Below, one piece after another: positions 34,729 to 44,215 of a stretch of DNA of 64,000 nucleotides. Under the pieces are notes generated by a model. The model did no database searches and was not told the origin of the DNA. It worked only from the letters and a program-made list of their open reading frames with translations. The stretch spans positions 1-64,000 of the forward strand of contig AAVV01000002.1 of NCBI GenBank assembly GCA_000169115.1, in the 5' to 3' direction. The stretch comes from a marine gamma proteobacterium HTCC2080. Lineage in GTDB: Bacteria > Pseudomonadota > Gammaproteobacteria > Pseudomonadales > Halieaceae. Each line of letters opens with the position of its first letter. Positions within the stretch are counted from its first letter, which is position 1. Both the position numbers and the translations under genes were made by a program.

Positions 34729-35597
34729 GAATTCTCCAGGCCCGAAGCCGTATTGCGAACAGATTCAGGCATATCCAGTTTCCCGCCGCAGTGTTTGCAG
34801 AAGTCAGCGTCAGGGGTGTGCTCACCAGCGGAACAAATGGGGCAGTTCCAGTTAACGTACAGGATACGGCGTTTGTTAAGTCGCTCCCATAGTTTGGCTG
34901 TAATTATGGCAGTTGGTACGGCCAGAATTGAGTAGCCGACTAGCATACCAAAAGCTGCAAGAGTTTTCCCGAGCCCGGTTTGGGGCGTGAGGTCGCCGTA
35001 ACCCACAGTAGTGATAGTCACCACAGCCCAGTAAACGCTGAGGGGAATACTGGAGAAACCGTGTTCAGGGCCTTCAATGACATAAATCAGACAGGCAAAT
35101 ACGATCACCACGATCATGACTAGAACAAAGAACACCAGAATGGTCTTGGCCGTGTTGCGCAGCACCTTAAGAATTTCTGTGAGCTCTGCAAACAGTTCAA
35201 ACAGGCTGAGAACGCGAAAAATGCGCAGCACCCTCACGAGCCGAATAATCAGCAGCGGCGCAGCTTCGGGAACTAGTAGCGCAATATAGGTAGGCATCAG
35301 CGCGAGAAGGTCTATGACACCCCAGAAACTTTTAAGGTAGGCGCCCCTGTTACTGGCACACCAAATTCTAGTGAGGTATTCCAGAGTGAATAAGAGCGTA
35401 AAGGCGATTTCTAATCGAATAAAAAGCTGACCGTGCTGCGCATGAAACGGGGCGACAGAATCCAGCATCACTGTGGTCACACTTAAGACAATTATGCCCA
35501 AGAGACACAGATCAAACGCTTTCCCTGCGGGTGTCGTCGTGCCGAAAATAATAGTCTCTACTTGCTGTTGGCGTTCACTGTGGTGTCTATTTCTCAA
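34725..35597 (-). CDS. Voltage-gated-type K+ channel with C-terminal zinc ribbon
   Basis: This 290-residue inner membrane protein has six transmembrane segments in the voltage-gated channel layout: S4-like arginines ([17 protein letters not shown] at about residues 105-121) and a pore with [12 protein letters not shown]. After S6 a cytoplasmic tail carries a rubredoxin-like zinc ribbon, CPIC and CKHCGG 14-17 residues apart. The family conducts K+. The start is TTG 35597, in a TTGA overlap with the tesA stop and with GGAG eight bases upstream. Its end overlaps ygiQ by four bases, so it sits inside a coupled operon. Confidence 0.9.
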   Translation of the reverse strand: MRNRHHSERQQQVETIIFGTTTPAGKAFDLCLLGIIVLSVTTVMLDSVAPFHAQHGQLFIRLEIAFTLLFTLEYLTRIWCASNRGAYLKSFWGVIDLLALMPTYIALLVPEAAPLLIIRLVRVLRIFRVLSLFELFAELTEILKVLRNTAKTILVFFVLVMIVVIVFACLIYVIEGPEHGFSSIPLSVYWAVVTITTVGYGDLTPQTGLGKTLAAFGMLVGYSILAVPTAIITAKLWERLNKRRILYVNWNCPICSAGEHTPDADFCKHCGGKLDMPESVRNTASGLENS

Positions 35598-36265
35598 GGC
35601 TTTGACTCCGCTAATTGAACAAGTGGTAAGGCATACGGAAGAACATTTTCAAGAAGCAAAGATTGCGCACCAGCTGTCGGATGAATGCCATCGCTCTGCA
35701 TCAATTCCGCATCGAGAGCAATGTTGGAAAGAATAAATGGTGCGACGGTCGCAGCGGTTTGCTCCGCTACGATAGAGTAACTGTCTCGGAAGAGAGTGGT
35801 ATATCGACTACCGAAATTGGGGGGTATTTCCATGCTGAGCAACAGCACGCTAGCCCCCGTTTTCTGGGCACTGAGTGTGAGTGTGGTGAGGTTTTGTCGA
35901 AGCTTTGTAATGGGGAAGCCCCTTAGCCCGTCGTTGCCGCCGAGTTCGATGACAACAATGTCAGGCGTATGACGTTTTAGCAGGTCGGGTAAGCGCTGAA
36001 GGCCACCTCCTGTGGTATCCCCCGAAATACTCGCGTTTATCACTTCCCAGTCAGCTTCATTTGCAGTCAAATGCTGCTGCAGCAGCGCGACCCAACCTTG
36101 CTCGAGGTCCATGCCGTATGCAGCGCTAATGCTGTCTCCAAGCACTAAAATTTGCTTGGGGGCACCCAGAGCCAAGGGAGTCGTTAAAAGCTGTGTGGCA
36201 ATAATGACGAAGGCGAATCCGCGCCCTAGTCTGGAACGTACGTTGTGCCAGAGGTACTTAAGCAT
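35594..36265 (-). CDS. tesA: GDSL-type thioesterase/arylesterase TesA
   Basis: This periplasmic multifunctional lipase/thioesterase of the SGNH family has a signal peptide (ending PLALGA), block I ILVLGDSISAAYGM with the Ser nucleophile, block II with SGDTTGGGLQRL, block III ELGGNDGLRG and block V SDGIHPTAGAQ with the catalytic Asp and His. Length is normal (223 aa). The start could be ATG 36265 or ATG 36277, the latter nearer to a GGAG; both overlap the divergent ybbA start. The tesA/ybbA divergent arrangement is conserved in gammaproteobacteria. Confidence 0.94.
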   Translation of the reverse strand: MLKYLWHNVRSRLGRGFAFVIIATQLLTTPLALGAPKQILVLGDSISAAYGMDLEQGWVALLQQHLTANEADWEVINASISGDTTGGGLQRLPDLLKRHTPDIVVIELGGNDGLRGFPITKLRQNLTTLTLSAQKTGASVLLLSMEIPPNFGSRYTTLFRDSYSIVAEQTAATVAPFILSNIALDAELMQSDGIHPTAGAQSLLLENVLPYALPLVQLAESKP

Positions 36266-36929
36266 GATCAAAACCATTAATCTCCAGAAGTCGGTGCCGA
36301 TAGCTGGCGGCGTGTTGGAAATCCTGCGGGGCATTAGCTTCGAAATCAAGCAGGGCGATACGGCGGCTATTGTAGGGGTATCCGGCTCCGGAAAGTCGAC
36401 GCTTCTTGGATTACTCGCTGGTTTAGATGTTGCCTCCGGTGGTGATGTCATCATTGATGAACAATCTCTGGCAGCTCTAGATGAGGACCAGAGGGCTGCG
36501 TTACGAGCAAAAAAGGTGGGCTTTGTCTTTCAAAGCTTTCAACTGCTCCCTGCGTTAACGGCATTAGAGAACGTTATGCTGCCCCTCGAGTTGTCGGGTA
36601 ATACGTCAGCGCTGGACCGAGCTACCGGCTATCTTGAAAGGGTTGGTCTTGATCATCGTCTCAATCACTATCCCAGTATGCTCTCTGGCGGGGAACAGCA
36701 ACGAGTGGCGATCGCGAGGGCGTTTGCAGCCAGACCACAAATATTATTTGCGGATGAGCCCACAGGTAATTTAGACAAGGCGACCGGGGACACGGTTATA
36801 GAGTTACTGTTTGATCTAAACCGCTCTGAGGGTACGACACTGGTGTTAGTGACCCATGATGAGCGCCTGGCTAGACGCTGCAAACAACAATTTGTTATGG
36901 AAAGTGGTGTTCTTGAGGCATCCCATTGA
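36264..36929 (+). CDS. ybbA: ABC transporter ATPase YbbA
   Basis: The 221-residue LolD-like ATPase has Walker A GVSGSGKST (38-46), Q-loop FVFQSFQLLPALT, signature LSGGEQQRVAIARA and Walker B ILFADEPTGNLD. With the FtsX-type permease encoded four bases into its own stop, it should form an inner membrane ABC complex of the MacB/LolCDE type. In E. coli YbbA-YbbP is linked to tesA by divergence, as here. The ATG overlaps the tesA ATG on the other strand (sequence CATG), and GAGG lies nine bases upstream. Confidence 0.95.
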   Translation: MIKTINLQKSVPIAGGVLEILRGISFEIKQGDTAAIVGVSGSGKSTLLGLLAGLDVASGGDVIIDEQSLAALDEDQRAALRAKKVGFVFQSFQLLPALTALENVMLPLELSGNTSALDRATGYLERVGLDHRLNHYPSMLSGGEQQRVAIARAFAARPQILFADEPTGNLDKATGDTVIELLFDLNRSEGTTLVLVTHDERLARRCKQQFVMESGVLEASH

Positions 36930-39415
36930 AACTTGGAAACCGCGGCATGAATCCAGCAGTCCTACTGTTAAGAGACTGGCGTGGTGGAGAGCTTGGGGTA
37001 TTGTTGTCAGCGCTCCTTCTTGCTGTCTCTGTTGTCGTTGGCATCAGTGCTTTTGTAAATAGTCTGCAGTCGGCCTTAGTTAGTGAGAGCTTGCGCTTTC
37101 TCGCTGCTGATCGTGTGATTCGGAGTAGCCAGGCCATTCCCAATGAATGGACGGCCCGTGCAGAGCTTGATGGCCTTAGGGTGGCCCAAACTTTGGGATT
37201 TCCCTCCATGGCTGTCACTGAAAGTGACAAGCTATATCTCGCTTCGATCATGGCTGTTAGTTCGGGGTATCCACTAAGAGGGGAGCTGCTGGCCAGTGAA
37301 ACTCCCTACGGTGAGGTGCAAAGCGATGTCGGCGTTCCCAAGCCAGGAGAGGCTTGGCTGGCGCCACGGCTTTTTGCTCTGTTGGAGGTCAAGCCGGGGG
37401 ATCGAGTTTGGGTTGGAGATAAAGCCCTGGTCGTTTCTGGTGCTGTTCGTGGTCAGCCGGATACGGCCAGCGCGGCCTTTGGATATGGGCCAAGATTGTT
37501 GATGAATCTGGCTGATATTCCTGCAACAGGGATCATCCAGCCGGGTAGTCGTGTGACTTGGAGATTACTGCTAGCAGGTGAAGCAGCTGTACTAGACACC
37601 TTTACTCAGTGGGTAACACCGCTTTTGAGTCAAGGACAACGTTTGCTAGGTGTCGAGGACAGTCAGCCTAGCATTAGTCGTACATTAGATAGGGCGCAAG
37701 GGTTTTTACTACTCGCCGGAAGTTTGGGCGTAGTTCTGGCTGCCGCTGCAATAGCCCTCGCGGCCCGAAGATTTTCGGAACGGCATACGGATCACGTCGC
37801 GATCATGAAAAGCTTAGGGGCTAGTCGTGGGCGAATCGCGCGGCTCTATGGCGGCAGTTTGCTGATGCTGGGTGCTGTTGCTACAGCGCTGGGCTGTGCT
37901 CTGGGTTGGGCCCTTCAGGGACTATCTTTTAAGCTTTTTGCTGAACAGTTGGGGGTCCAGCCAGGCCCCATTGGGCTGGAACCTTACTTGATTGGCGGGG
38001 CTACCGCTTTGGTATGTTTGGGATTTTTCGCTTGGCCACCCCTTCAGCGGCTTGCTCAAATACCCCCCTTACGAGTTTTGCGCCGTGATATTGATGCTGG
38101 TGGCGCACAACGCTGGGTCGACTATGCCTTGGGTGCAATCTCAGTTTTTGGTTTGATGTGGTGGTATTCAGGGGATCTCAAAGTAACCGGCAGCGTGGTT
38201 GCGGGTTTATCCCTGACAGTCGGGGCCGGCTATTGTGCTGCTCAGCTTCTTTTGCGCGGAGGGCGAGTATTAGGGAGCGCAGCGGGGAGCGTGTGGCGCC
38301 TCGCGTTAGCAAATCTGCAGCGTCGAGGAGCTGCCAATGCCCTGCAAATGGTGATTTTTGCCATTGCGATCATGCTGATGCTGGTACTTGTCATCATTAG
38401 GGGTGCACTGATTGACCAATGGCAGGCTCAGCTGCCCCCGGGAAGTCCCAATCACTTCATGCTGAATATCACGGCCGACGAGCGTGCATCGTTGGCCAGC
38501 TTTCTGTCTGAGCGAGGTATCGAATCACAGCCGCAATTTCCTATGACTCGAGGTCGCGTCATGGCAGTTAACGGTGAGAAGTTGGCAGCAGCTGACAGCG
38601 CGCAGTCACAACGACGCCAGCGAGAGGCTAATTTTACGTATGCGGACTCCCTACCGGAGGCTAATGAAATTATCGCGGGTGAGTGGTGGGATGCCGATAC
38701 CGATGAAGCGCAGGTGTCCCTAGAAGAGGAGTTTGCGCAGCGTGTAGGAGCCACTGTTGGGGATCTTCTTGAGCTGCGTATTGCGTCAGAGAGCTTTGAG
38801 GCCAGGGTCTCTAGCTTGCGAGAATCTGATTGGCAAAGCATGAAGCCCAATTTTTTTGTTATCTTTCCAAGAAAAACACTGAAGCGGTTCCCCAAAACCT
38901 TTCTCACCAGTTTTTACCTGCCAGCGGAGCAAAAGGCGCAGCTCAATGCGCTGATAACCGCTTTTCCTACGGTAACCATCATTGAGCTTGATATTGTTAT
39001 TGCTGAAATTCGCACCATTATCGATCGGGTGGGCCAGGCTATTGAGTTGGTGCTAGCGGTCATTTTGTTGGCGGGCGCCTTGGTACTGATCGCGGGTGTT
39101 CAAGCCAGTGTCGATATTCGTTTGCGCGAAAGTGCATTGTTAAGGGCGTTGGGCGCTAAAAAGAGTTTGTTGCTGGGGGCACTGCTCATAGAGTTTGCAA
39201 CTCTGGGTGCCTTTGCAGGCTTGCTTGCTGTGTTAGGGGCTGAAATGGCAGCATGGGCATTACAGACCCAAGCCCTTGACCTTACATATCAGGCGAGTCC
39301 TTGGTTATGGCCTTGGAGTATTTTCGCGGGTGTGTGTCTTATTGGTGGCTTGGGTGTTTTGAGCTGTCGCAAAGCGGTGGTAGCGCCACCGCTTGTGGTT
39401 CTGCGAGAGCTTTAG
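36926..39415 (+). CDS. ybbP: FtsX-like ABC permease (YbbP type)
   Basis: The 829-residue inner membrane protein has an N-terminal transmembrane helix (about residues 24-44), a large periplasmic domain, three membrane segments around residues 250-360 (ARRFSERHTDHVAIMKSLGASR is the FtsX motif), a second block in the middle, another periplasmic domain, and a C-terminal FtsX set with RLRESALLRALGAKKS. This is the long, duplicated permease that pairs with YbbA. The substrate is unknown; lipid or lipoprotein handling fits the LolCDE/MacB relatives and the tesA neighbour. The TTG start overlaps the ybbA stop (TTGA), with GAGG seven bases upstream; ATG 36947 is the alternative. Confidence 0.92.
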   Translation: MKLGNRGMNPAVLLLRDWRGGELGVLLSALLLAVSVVVGISAFVNSLQSALVSESLRFLAADRVIRSSQAIPNEWTARAELDGLRVAQTLGFPSMAVTESDKLYLASIMAVSSGYPLRGELLASETPYGEVQSDVGVPKPGEAWLAPRLFALLEVKPGDRVWVGDKALVVSGAVRGQPDTASAAFGYGPRLLMNLADIPATGIIQPGSRVTWRLLLAGEAAVLDTFTQWVTPLLSQGQRLLGVEDSQPSISRTLDRAQGFLLLAGSLGVVLAAAAIALAARRFSERHTDHVAIMKSLGASRGRIARLYGGSLLMLGAVATALGCALGWALQGLSFKLFAEQLGVQPGPIGLEPYLIGGATALVCLGFFAWPPLQRLAQIPPLRVLRRDIDAGGAQRWVDYALGAISVFGLMWWYSGDLKVTGSVVAGLSLTVGAGYCAAQLLLRGGRVLGSAAGSVWRLALANLQRRGAANALQMVIFAIAIMLMLVLVIIRGALIDQWQAQLPPGSPNHFMLNITADERASLASFLSERGIESQPQFPMTRGRVMAVNGEKLAAADSAQSQRRQREANFTYADSLPEANEIIAGEWWDADTDEAQVSLEEEFAQRVGATVGDLLELRIASESFEARVSSLRESDWQSMKPNFFVIFPRKTLKRFPKTFLTSFYLPAEQKAQLNALITAFPTVTIIELDIVIAEIRTIIDRVGQAIELVLAVILLAGALVLIAGVQASVDIRLRESALLRALGAKKSLLLGALLIEFATLGAFAGLLAVLGAEMAAWALQTQALDLTYQASPWLWPWSIFAGVCLIGGLGVLSCRKAVVAPPLVVLREL

Positions 39416-39421
39416 CAGGAA

Positions 39422-40402
39422 TTACCCTAAAAGATGTGCGACGGCATCACGCTCATCACTCAGCTCTTTTGCTGTGGCGTCCATTTTAGACCGGCTGAAC
39501 TCGCCGACATCGACCCCTTGAACAATGGACCAGTCACCATCGACACAGCGACAGGGAAATGAGTAGATAAGTCCTTGGGGTATGCCATAAGAGCCGTCTG
39601 AGTAAACACCCATCGAGACCCAGTCGTCCCCGTCAGTTCCCAGCGCCCAGCTGCGCATATGGTCTATGGCCGCGTTAGCCGCAGACGCTGCGGATGAGGC
39701 GCCGCGAGCTTCAATAATGGCAGCGCCTCGTTGTTGTACCGTAGGAATAAAACTGTCTTCGTACCAAGCCTGATCGATGAGATCGATTGCTTTGTCATTC
39801 TTGACCCTGGCATTGAATAGATCGGGGTATTGTGTGGCCGAGTGATTTCCCCAGATTGTCATGCAAGTAACGTCATTAACGGTGGTTCCAGTTTTTTGAG
39901 CAATCTGTGTCGCAGCACGATTGTGATCGAGGCGCGTCATGGCAGTAAAGTTGCGCGGATCTAAATCAGGGGCATTACGCTGGGTAATTAAAGCGTTGGT
40001 GTTGGCGGGATTGCCTACGACTAAAACTTTGGCGTTGCGTGACGCATGATCATTTAAAGCCTTTCCTTGCACTGAAAATATGGCGGCATTGGCTTCAAGC
40101 AGATCTTTACGCTCCATGCCTGGTCCGCGGGGCCTTGCGCCCACAAGCAAAGCATAATCGGTATCTTTGAAGCCCACGTTGGGATCGTCGGTGCACACAA
40201 CACCGGCTAACAAAGGAAAGGCGCAGTCGTCCAGCTCCATGCGCACGCCCTCTAGCGCGGTCATGGCTGGGGTGATATCGAGTAACTGCAAAATTACGGG
40301 TTGGTCGTCGCCCAGCATGGCGCCAGAGGCAATGCGAAATAAAAGGGCATAACCAATTTGGCCTGCGGCGCCAGTAACCGTAACGCGAACGGGAGCTTTC
40401 AT
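39422..40402 (-). CDS. mdh: Malate dehydrogenase
   Basis: Mdh interconverts malate and oxaloacetate with NAD+, a TCA-cycle step. The 326-residue protein has the Rossmann motif [13 protein letters not shown] (8-20), the substrate Arg region [34 protein letters not shown] and the catalytic His187 in [14 protein letters not shown]. This is the cytosolic-type MDH found in Burkholderia and marine gammaproteobacteria. GAGG precedes ATG 40402 by nine bases; the longer frame to 40501 has no such support. The 3' end converges on ybbP. Confidence 0.95.
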   Translation of the reverse strand: MKAPVRVTVTGAAGQIGYALLFRIASGAMLGDDQPVILQLLDITPAMTALEGVRMELDDCAFPLLAGVVCTDDPNVGFKDTDYALLVGARPRGPGMERKDLLEANAAIFSVQGKALNDHASRNAKVLVVGNPANTNALITQRNAPDLDPRNFTAMTRLDHNRAATQIAQKTGTTVNDVTCMTIWGNHSATQYPDLFNARVKNDKAIDLIDQAWYEDSFIPTVQQRGAAIIEARGASSAASAANAAIDHMRSWALGTDGDDWVSMGVYSDGSYGIPQGLIYSFPCRCVDGDWSIVQGVDVGEFSRSKMDATAKELSDERDAVAHLLG

Positions 40403-40570
40403 AATGATGGTCCTCAGTGGAGAGCGGATTGCTTGGCAGTGTGAAGCGGTCTTCCGTCGACAACGCCTGCTGCGGGCGGGATTTTCCGGTGCTAACAACA
40501 AAAACTCAAGTCGTAAGAAGACCTAAACAAATTTTATGTCTGTATTTGGACCCAAAAGCAGCCTTTCTAT

Positions 40571-41503
40571 ATGATCGACGCTTCTTCAGCCCGGTGCACG
40601 GCCATGTCAGGACCCGCCAGAGACAAATTGATACAGGATGTGAGTCCTGCCAACAGCAGTGCTTTTAAAGATACGCGCAAGCAGGATTATTCCTTCAATA
40701 AGCTGCATAAGCGTTTGCGGCGCAATGTAGGCAAGGCCATTGCTGATTTTGCCATGATCGAGGAGGGTGACCGGATTATGGTGTGCTTGTCTGGCGGCAA
40801 AGATTCTTATGCCATGCTCGATATCTTATTGAATCTTAGGGATTGTGCGCCTATAAACTTCGAACTGATTGCGGTTAATTTGGACCAGAAACAACCAGAC
40901 TTTCCAGAAGAAGTCCTCCCGAGTTATTTAGAAGAACTGGGTGTTCCCTATTATATTCTTGAGCGAGACACCTACAGCGTAGTGAAATCTGTGATTCCTG
41001 AGGGTAAAACAACCTGCGGACTGTGTTCGAGGTTACGGCGAGGCACGCTTTATGGGTTTGCCGAGCAGATTGGCGCCAGCAAGATCGCGTTAGGGCATCA
41101 CCGTGATGATATCGTTGAAACCTTGTTTTTAAACCTGTTTTTTGCGGGAAAGCTCAAGGCGATGCCGCCAAAACTGCTTAGTGACGATCGCAAAAATGTG
41201 GTTATTCGGCCCATGGCGTACTGTAAAGAAGCGGATATTGCTCAATATGCGAAGGCCAAGGCCTTTCCGATCATCCCCTGTAATCTCTGTGGTTCTCAAA
41301 CCAACCTCCAGCGCCAAGAAATTAAGCACATGCTACAGGGCTGGGAAGGTCAATATCCTGGACGTATTGAAACAATCTTCAAGGCATTAAGAAGTGTTTC
41401 GCCTTCTCAGCTGGCTGATCAAGATTTATTTAACTTCAAAGACTTAAAGATAGAAATTGATAGAGAGGTTCACCTTCCTGAGTTGAAGGTTGTGCAGTTA
41501 TGA
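40571..41503 (+). CDS. ttcA: tRNA 2-thiocytidine biosynthesis protein TtcA
   Basis: TtcA thiolates cytidine 32 of certain tRNAs, using ATP and an Fe-S cluster. The 310-residue protein has the PP-loop [13 protein letters not shown], the cluster-binding Cys pair in [15 protein letters not shown] and a third cysteine site in [29 protein letters not shown] is also conserved. Start ATG 40571 lacks a clear Shine-Dalgarno; ATG 40604 is an alternative that would remove 11 poorly conserved residues. It diverges from mdh and lies 14 bases before ccmA. Confidence 0.95.
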   Translation: MIDASSARCTAMSGPARDKLIQDVSPANSSAFKDTRKQDYSFNKLHKRLRRNVGKAIADFAMIEEGDRIMVCLSGGKDSYAMLDILLNLRDCAPINFELIAVNLDQKQPDFPEEVLPSYLEELGVPYYILERDTYSVVKSVIPEGKTTCGLCSRLRRGTLYGFAEQIGASKIALGHHRDDIVETLFLNLFFAGKLKAMPPKLLSDDRKNVVIRPMAYCKEADIAQYAKAKAFPIIPCNLCGSQTNLQRQEIKHMLQGWEGQYPGRIETIFKALRSVSPSQLADQDLFNFKDLKIEIDREVHLPELKVVQL

Positions 41504-41517
41504 CGGTTCTCGGTTAA

Positions 41518-42114
41518 ATGCTTGAAGACCTGCTAAGACTTGAGTCCGTTGATTTAGACCGCGGGGCACGTCGTTTACTGACGGGGGTGTCTTTTGCTGT
41601 GCGCCCGGGTGAGTGTTGGCAAATGCTCGGGAGCAACGGTAGTGGTAAAACCACTCTCATGCGGGCTATTTCGGGCTTAACCCGTTTGGGCTTAGAGGGG
41701 CGGCGTGTCTGCACTGAGAGCGTGTTGTACCAAGGACACCTTCCCGGGCTTAAACCGTTACTCAGTTGCCGGGAAAACCTCCGTTGGCATGGCAGCGGCC
41801 GAATTAGTGACAACGCTGAAAAAATTGATGCGGCATTAAAACAGGTGGGGCTTGATGGGTATGAGAATACGTTGATCTGCCAGTTGTCGGCGGGGCAGCA
41901 ACGTCGCGTTGGCCTCGCTCGCTTGTGGTTGTCTGAGGCGCAACTTTGGCTCCTTGATGAGCCCTTTACTGCGATTGACATAGAAGGAACATCAATACTT
42001 GAGGCCCAAATGCAACGCCATTGTGCCGGACAGGGGGCGGTGGTATTCACCAGTCATCAACCGACCCGTATGGCGGACCTAAAAGTGCTGGACCTCGATC
42101 AATATGCTGCCTGA
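41518..42114 (+). CDS. ccmA: Haem exporter ATP-binding protein CcmA
   Basis: CcmA is the ATPase of the CcmABCD complex that releases holo-CcmE during System I cytochrome c maturation. The 198-residue protein has Walker A LGSNGSGKTT, signature LSAGQQRRVGLARL and Walker B WLLDEPFTAID. It opens a run of nine ccm genes on this strand and overlaps ccmB by 11 bases. Confidence 0.95.
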   Translation: MLEDLLRLESVDLDRGARRLLTGVSFAVRPGECWQMLGSNGSGKTTLMRAISGLTRLGLEGRRVCTESVLYQGHLPGLKPLLSCRENLRWHGSGRISDNAEKIDAALKQVGLDGYENTLICQLSAGQQRRVGLARLWLSEAQLWLLDEPFTAIDIEGTSILEAQMQRHCAGQGAVVFTSHQPTRMADLKVLDLDQYAA

Positions 42115-42787
42115 ACTGGGCACGTTTTTACGCTTTCAGATGCAGCGTCATTTGCAGGCCGCACTGCGTCGCCCCAGCGATATTGTTGGACCCTTAATCT
42201 TCTTCTTAATGGTGATTACGCTTTTTCCTATTGGATTGGGGCCGGATCCCAAGATACTGGCGTCACTGGCACCCGGCATTCTTTGGGTGGTGGCACTATT
42301 GTCCAGTCTGGTGGTGAGTGGTCGGTTATTTCAGGCTGATTATGAAGATGGAACTTTAGAGCAGTTGGCGCTATCTCCCCATCCTTTAGCAATCTCCGCA
42401 ATGGTTGAGGTTTTTTGTCACTGGTTGTTGAGTGGAGTGTTACTCGCCTTGGCGTCGCCAGTCTTTGCAGCCCTATTAAGTATGCCGAGTCAGGCTATTC
42501 CGGTGTTGATGGCGAGTCTGATTCTAGGCACTTTGTGTCTCTCACTCATTGGCGCTGTAGCGGCATCACTCACCGTCGCACTGCGGCGTGGCGGGGTGCT
42601 TTTGTCGTTGCTGTCAATTCCTCTTACTGTACCGGTATTGATTTTCGGGACGGCAGCGGTCCGGGAAGCGGCACTGGGCTACGACCCGTCTTCGTGGTTA
42701 GCTCTGCTAGGTGCTTTGGCCGCGGGAGGCTGCATCTTGGCACCACTAGCAATCGCGGCTGGGCTGCGTATTTCCCTGGAAGCATAG
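42104..42787 (+). CDS. ccmB: Haem exporter permease CcmB
   Basis: This 227-residue inner membrane protein with six hydrophobic segments is the permease partner of CcmA. The segment VVSGRLFQADYEDGTLEQLALSPHP matches the conserved cytoplasmic loop of CcmB. It overlaps the end of ccmA by 11 bases. Confidence 0.94.
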   Translation: MLPELGTFLRFQMQRHLQAALRRPSDIVGPLIFFLMVITLFPIGLGPDPKILASLAPGILWVVALLSSLVVSGRLFQADYEDGTLEQLALSPHPLAISAMVEVFCHWLLSGVLLALASPVFAALLSMPSQAIPVLMASLILGTLCLSLIGAVAASLTVALRRGGVLLSLLSIPLTVPVLIFGTAAVREAALGYDPSSWLALLGALAAGGCILAPLAIAAGLRISLEA

Positions 42788-42826
42788 GGACAATGTTTTT
42801 GAACAGGAACGGGATATAATCACAGC

Positions 42827-43558
42827 ATGTGGTCAATTGTGCACAAAATGGGGTCGCCGCCTTGGTTTTACCGCTTCGCTAACGTAGCGATCGCATGGCT
42901 ATTACCGATTGTCCTTATGGCTTTGGTCGTAGGAAGTATCTGGGGCTTACTCATAGCCCCCCCTGACTACCGTCAGGGCAACAGCTATCGCATTATTTTT
43001 ATTCACGTGCCGGCCGCTGTGGTTGCCCTCGCAGGATATTACGTGATGGCGACAGCGGGGCTGATGAGTTTAGTCTGGAAGATCAAGATGGCCGACACGG
43101 CGATGCGAGCGTTGGCACCTGTGGGAGCCGCCCTAACGTTTGTGGCTTTGGTGACTGGATCTATTTGGGGCAAGCCTACCTGGGGCGCTTGGTGGGTTTG
43201 GGATGCCCGAATCACTTCTATGCTGATTCTGTTTTTTCTCTACTTGGGAGTGATGGCGCTGTCTGAGGCCTTTGATAATAAAGTAGCTGCAGCTAAGGCC
43301 TGCGCCGTCTTGTCTCTGGTTGGCACGGTTAACATTCCTATTATTTATAAGTCGGTTGATTGGTGGTACAGCCTGCACCAGCCCGCTTCGATAAAATTTA
43401 CGGGAGAAAGTGCGATAGATGCGTCAATGTTGTATCCCTTGCTCCTGATGATTGTCGCTTTTTACGGCCTGTTCGCGTTGACGGTGTTACTGCGGATGCG
43501 GGCTGAGTTACTGATAACCTATAGTCAGTCAGCCTGGCTGCGATCGGAGTTGTCGTGA
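42827..43558 (+). CDS. ccmC: Haem handling protein CcmC
   Basis: This 243-residue inner membrane protein has six segments and delivers haem to CcmE. The tryptophan-rich periplasmic WWD motif TWGAWWVWDARITS is present, with flanking His residues (FIHVPAA and YSLHQPAS) as external haem ligands. The ATG at 42827 has a weak Shine-Dalgarno and residue 8 is an alternative Met. Its end overlaps ccmD by four bases. Confidence 0.95.
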   Translation: MWSIVHKMGSPPWFYRFANVAIAWLLPIVLMALVVGSIWGLLIAPPDYRQGNSYRIIFIHVPAAVVALAGYYVMATAGLMSLVWKIKMADTAMRALAPVGAALTFVALVTGSIWGKPTWGAWWVWDARITSMLILFFLYLGVMALSEAFDNKVAAAKACAVLSLVGTVNIPIIYKSVDWWYSLHQPASIKFTGESAIDASMLYPLLLMIVAFYGLFALTVLLRMRAELLITYSQSAWLRSELS

Positions 43559-43770
43559 TGTATTTTCAAACATGGTCTGCAGTTTGGCAGATGGATGGAC
43601 ACGGTCCCTATGTTTGGGGCGCCTACAGCCTAACGCTATTGGTGATTATTATTTTGATAGCTGTTCCATTGGTTCGAACTCGCGATCTCACCCGAGCGAT
43701 ACACAATGACGAGCGTAGGCGTGCGGTAGCAGCTGAAGCCTCAGGAAAAAATCATGCATCCAAAACGTAA
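43555..43770 (+). CDS. ccmD: Haem exporter protein CcmD
   Basis: This 71-residue single-pass membrane protein has a hydrophobic helix at about residues 22-40 followed by basic residues and the conserved N-terminal HGPYVWGAY segment of CcmD, which tethers CcmE to CcmABC. The ATG overlaps the ccmC stop by four bases, and its end overlaps ccmE by 17. Confidence 0.92.
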   Translation: MMYFQTWSAVWQMDGHGPYVWGAYSLTLLVIIILIAVPLVRTRDLTRAIHNDERRRAVAAEASGKNHASKT

Positions 43771-44215
43771 GCAGCGACTGCTTATTGCAATCTGCATCGT
43801 TGCCTTTTCTAGCACGGCCATTGGGTTGGTCAGTTATGCGTTGCGGGGCAATATTAATTTGTTCTATCCCCCCGCTGACGTCGCCGCGGGTAAAGCGCCT
43901 ACCGATAGAGCGATACGAGTCGGCGGTATGGTCGTGGAGGGCAGTATAAAACGCTCTGAAACAGACCTTACCACCGTGTTCTTGGTAACCGACTACGATG
44001 GCGTTGTGGAAGTGAGTTACACCGGCATTTTACCCGATCTTTTTGCCGAGGGTGAGGGCGTAGTAGCTTCGGGCAGCTTGGATTCAAGGGGTCGGTTCAT
44101 GGCGACCGAGGTGTTGGCGAAACACGATGAGAACTATATGCCGCCTGAGGTTGCCGCAGCCCTCGAGGGTAAAAAGCCCAAAATGGGCTCATATAATGTG
44201 GGGGAGGGCAGCTAA
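43754..44215 (+). CDS. ccmE: Periplasmic haem chaperone CcmE
   Basis: This 153-residue membrane-anchored OB-fold protein has an N-terminal transmembrane helix (about residues 9-29). The haem-binding site is His124 in VLAKHDENYMPPE, with the Tyr four residues on, as in canonical CcmE. GSIKRSETDLTTVFLVTD also matches the family. It overlaps ccmD at the start and shares one base with ccmF at the end. Confidence 0.96.
   Translation: MHPKRKQRLLIAICIVAFSSTAIGLVSYALRGNINLFYPPADVAAGKAPTDRAIRVGGMVVEGSIKRSETDLTTVFLVTDYDGVVEVSYTGILPDLFAEGEGVVASGSLDSRGRFMATEVLAKHDENYMPPEVAAALEGKKPKMGSYNVGEGS

Noticed and set aside
36012-36263. N-terminal extension of ybbA back to 36012
   Set aside because: The added residues are the antisense reading of tesA; the ABC fold begins at ATG 36264, which has a good GAGG.
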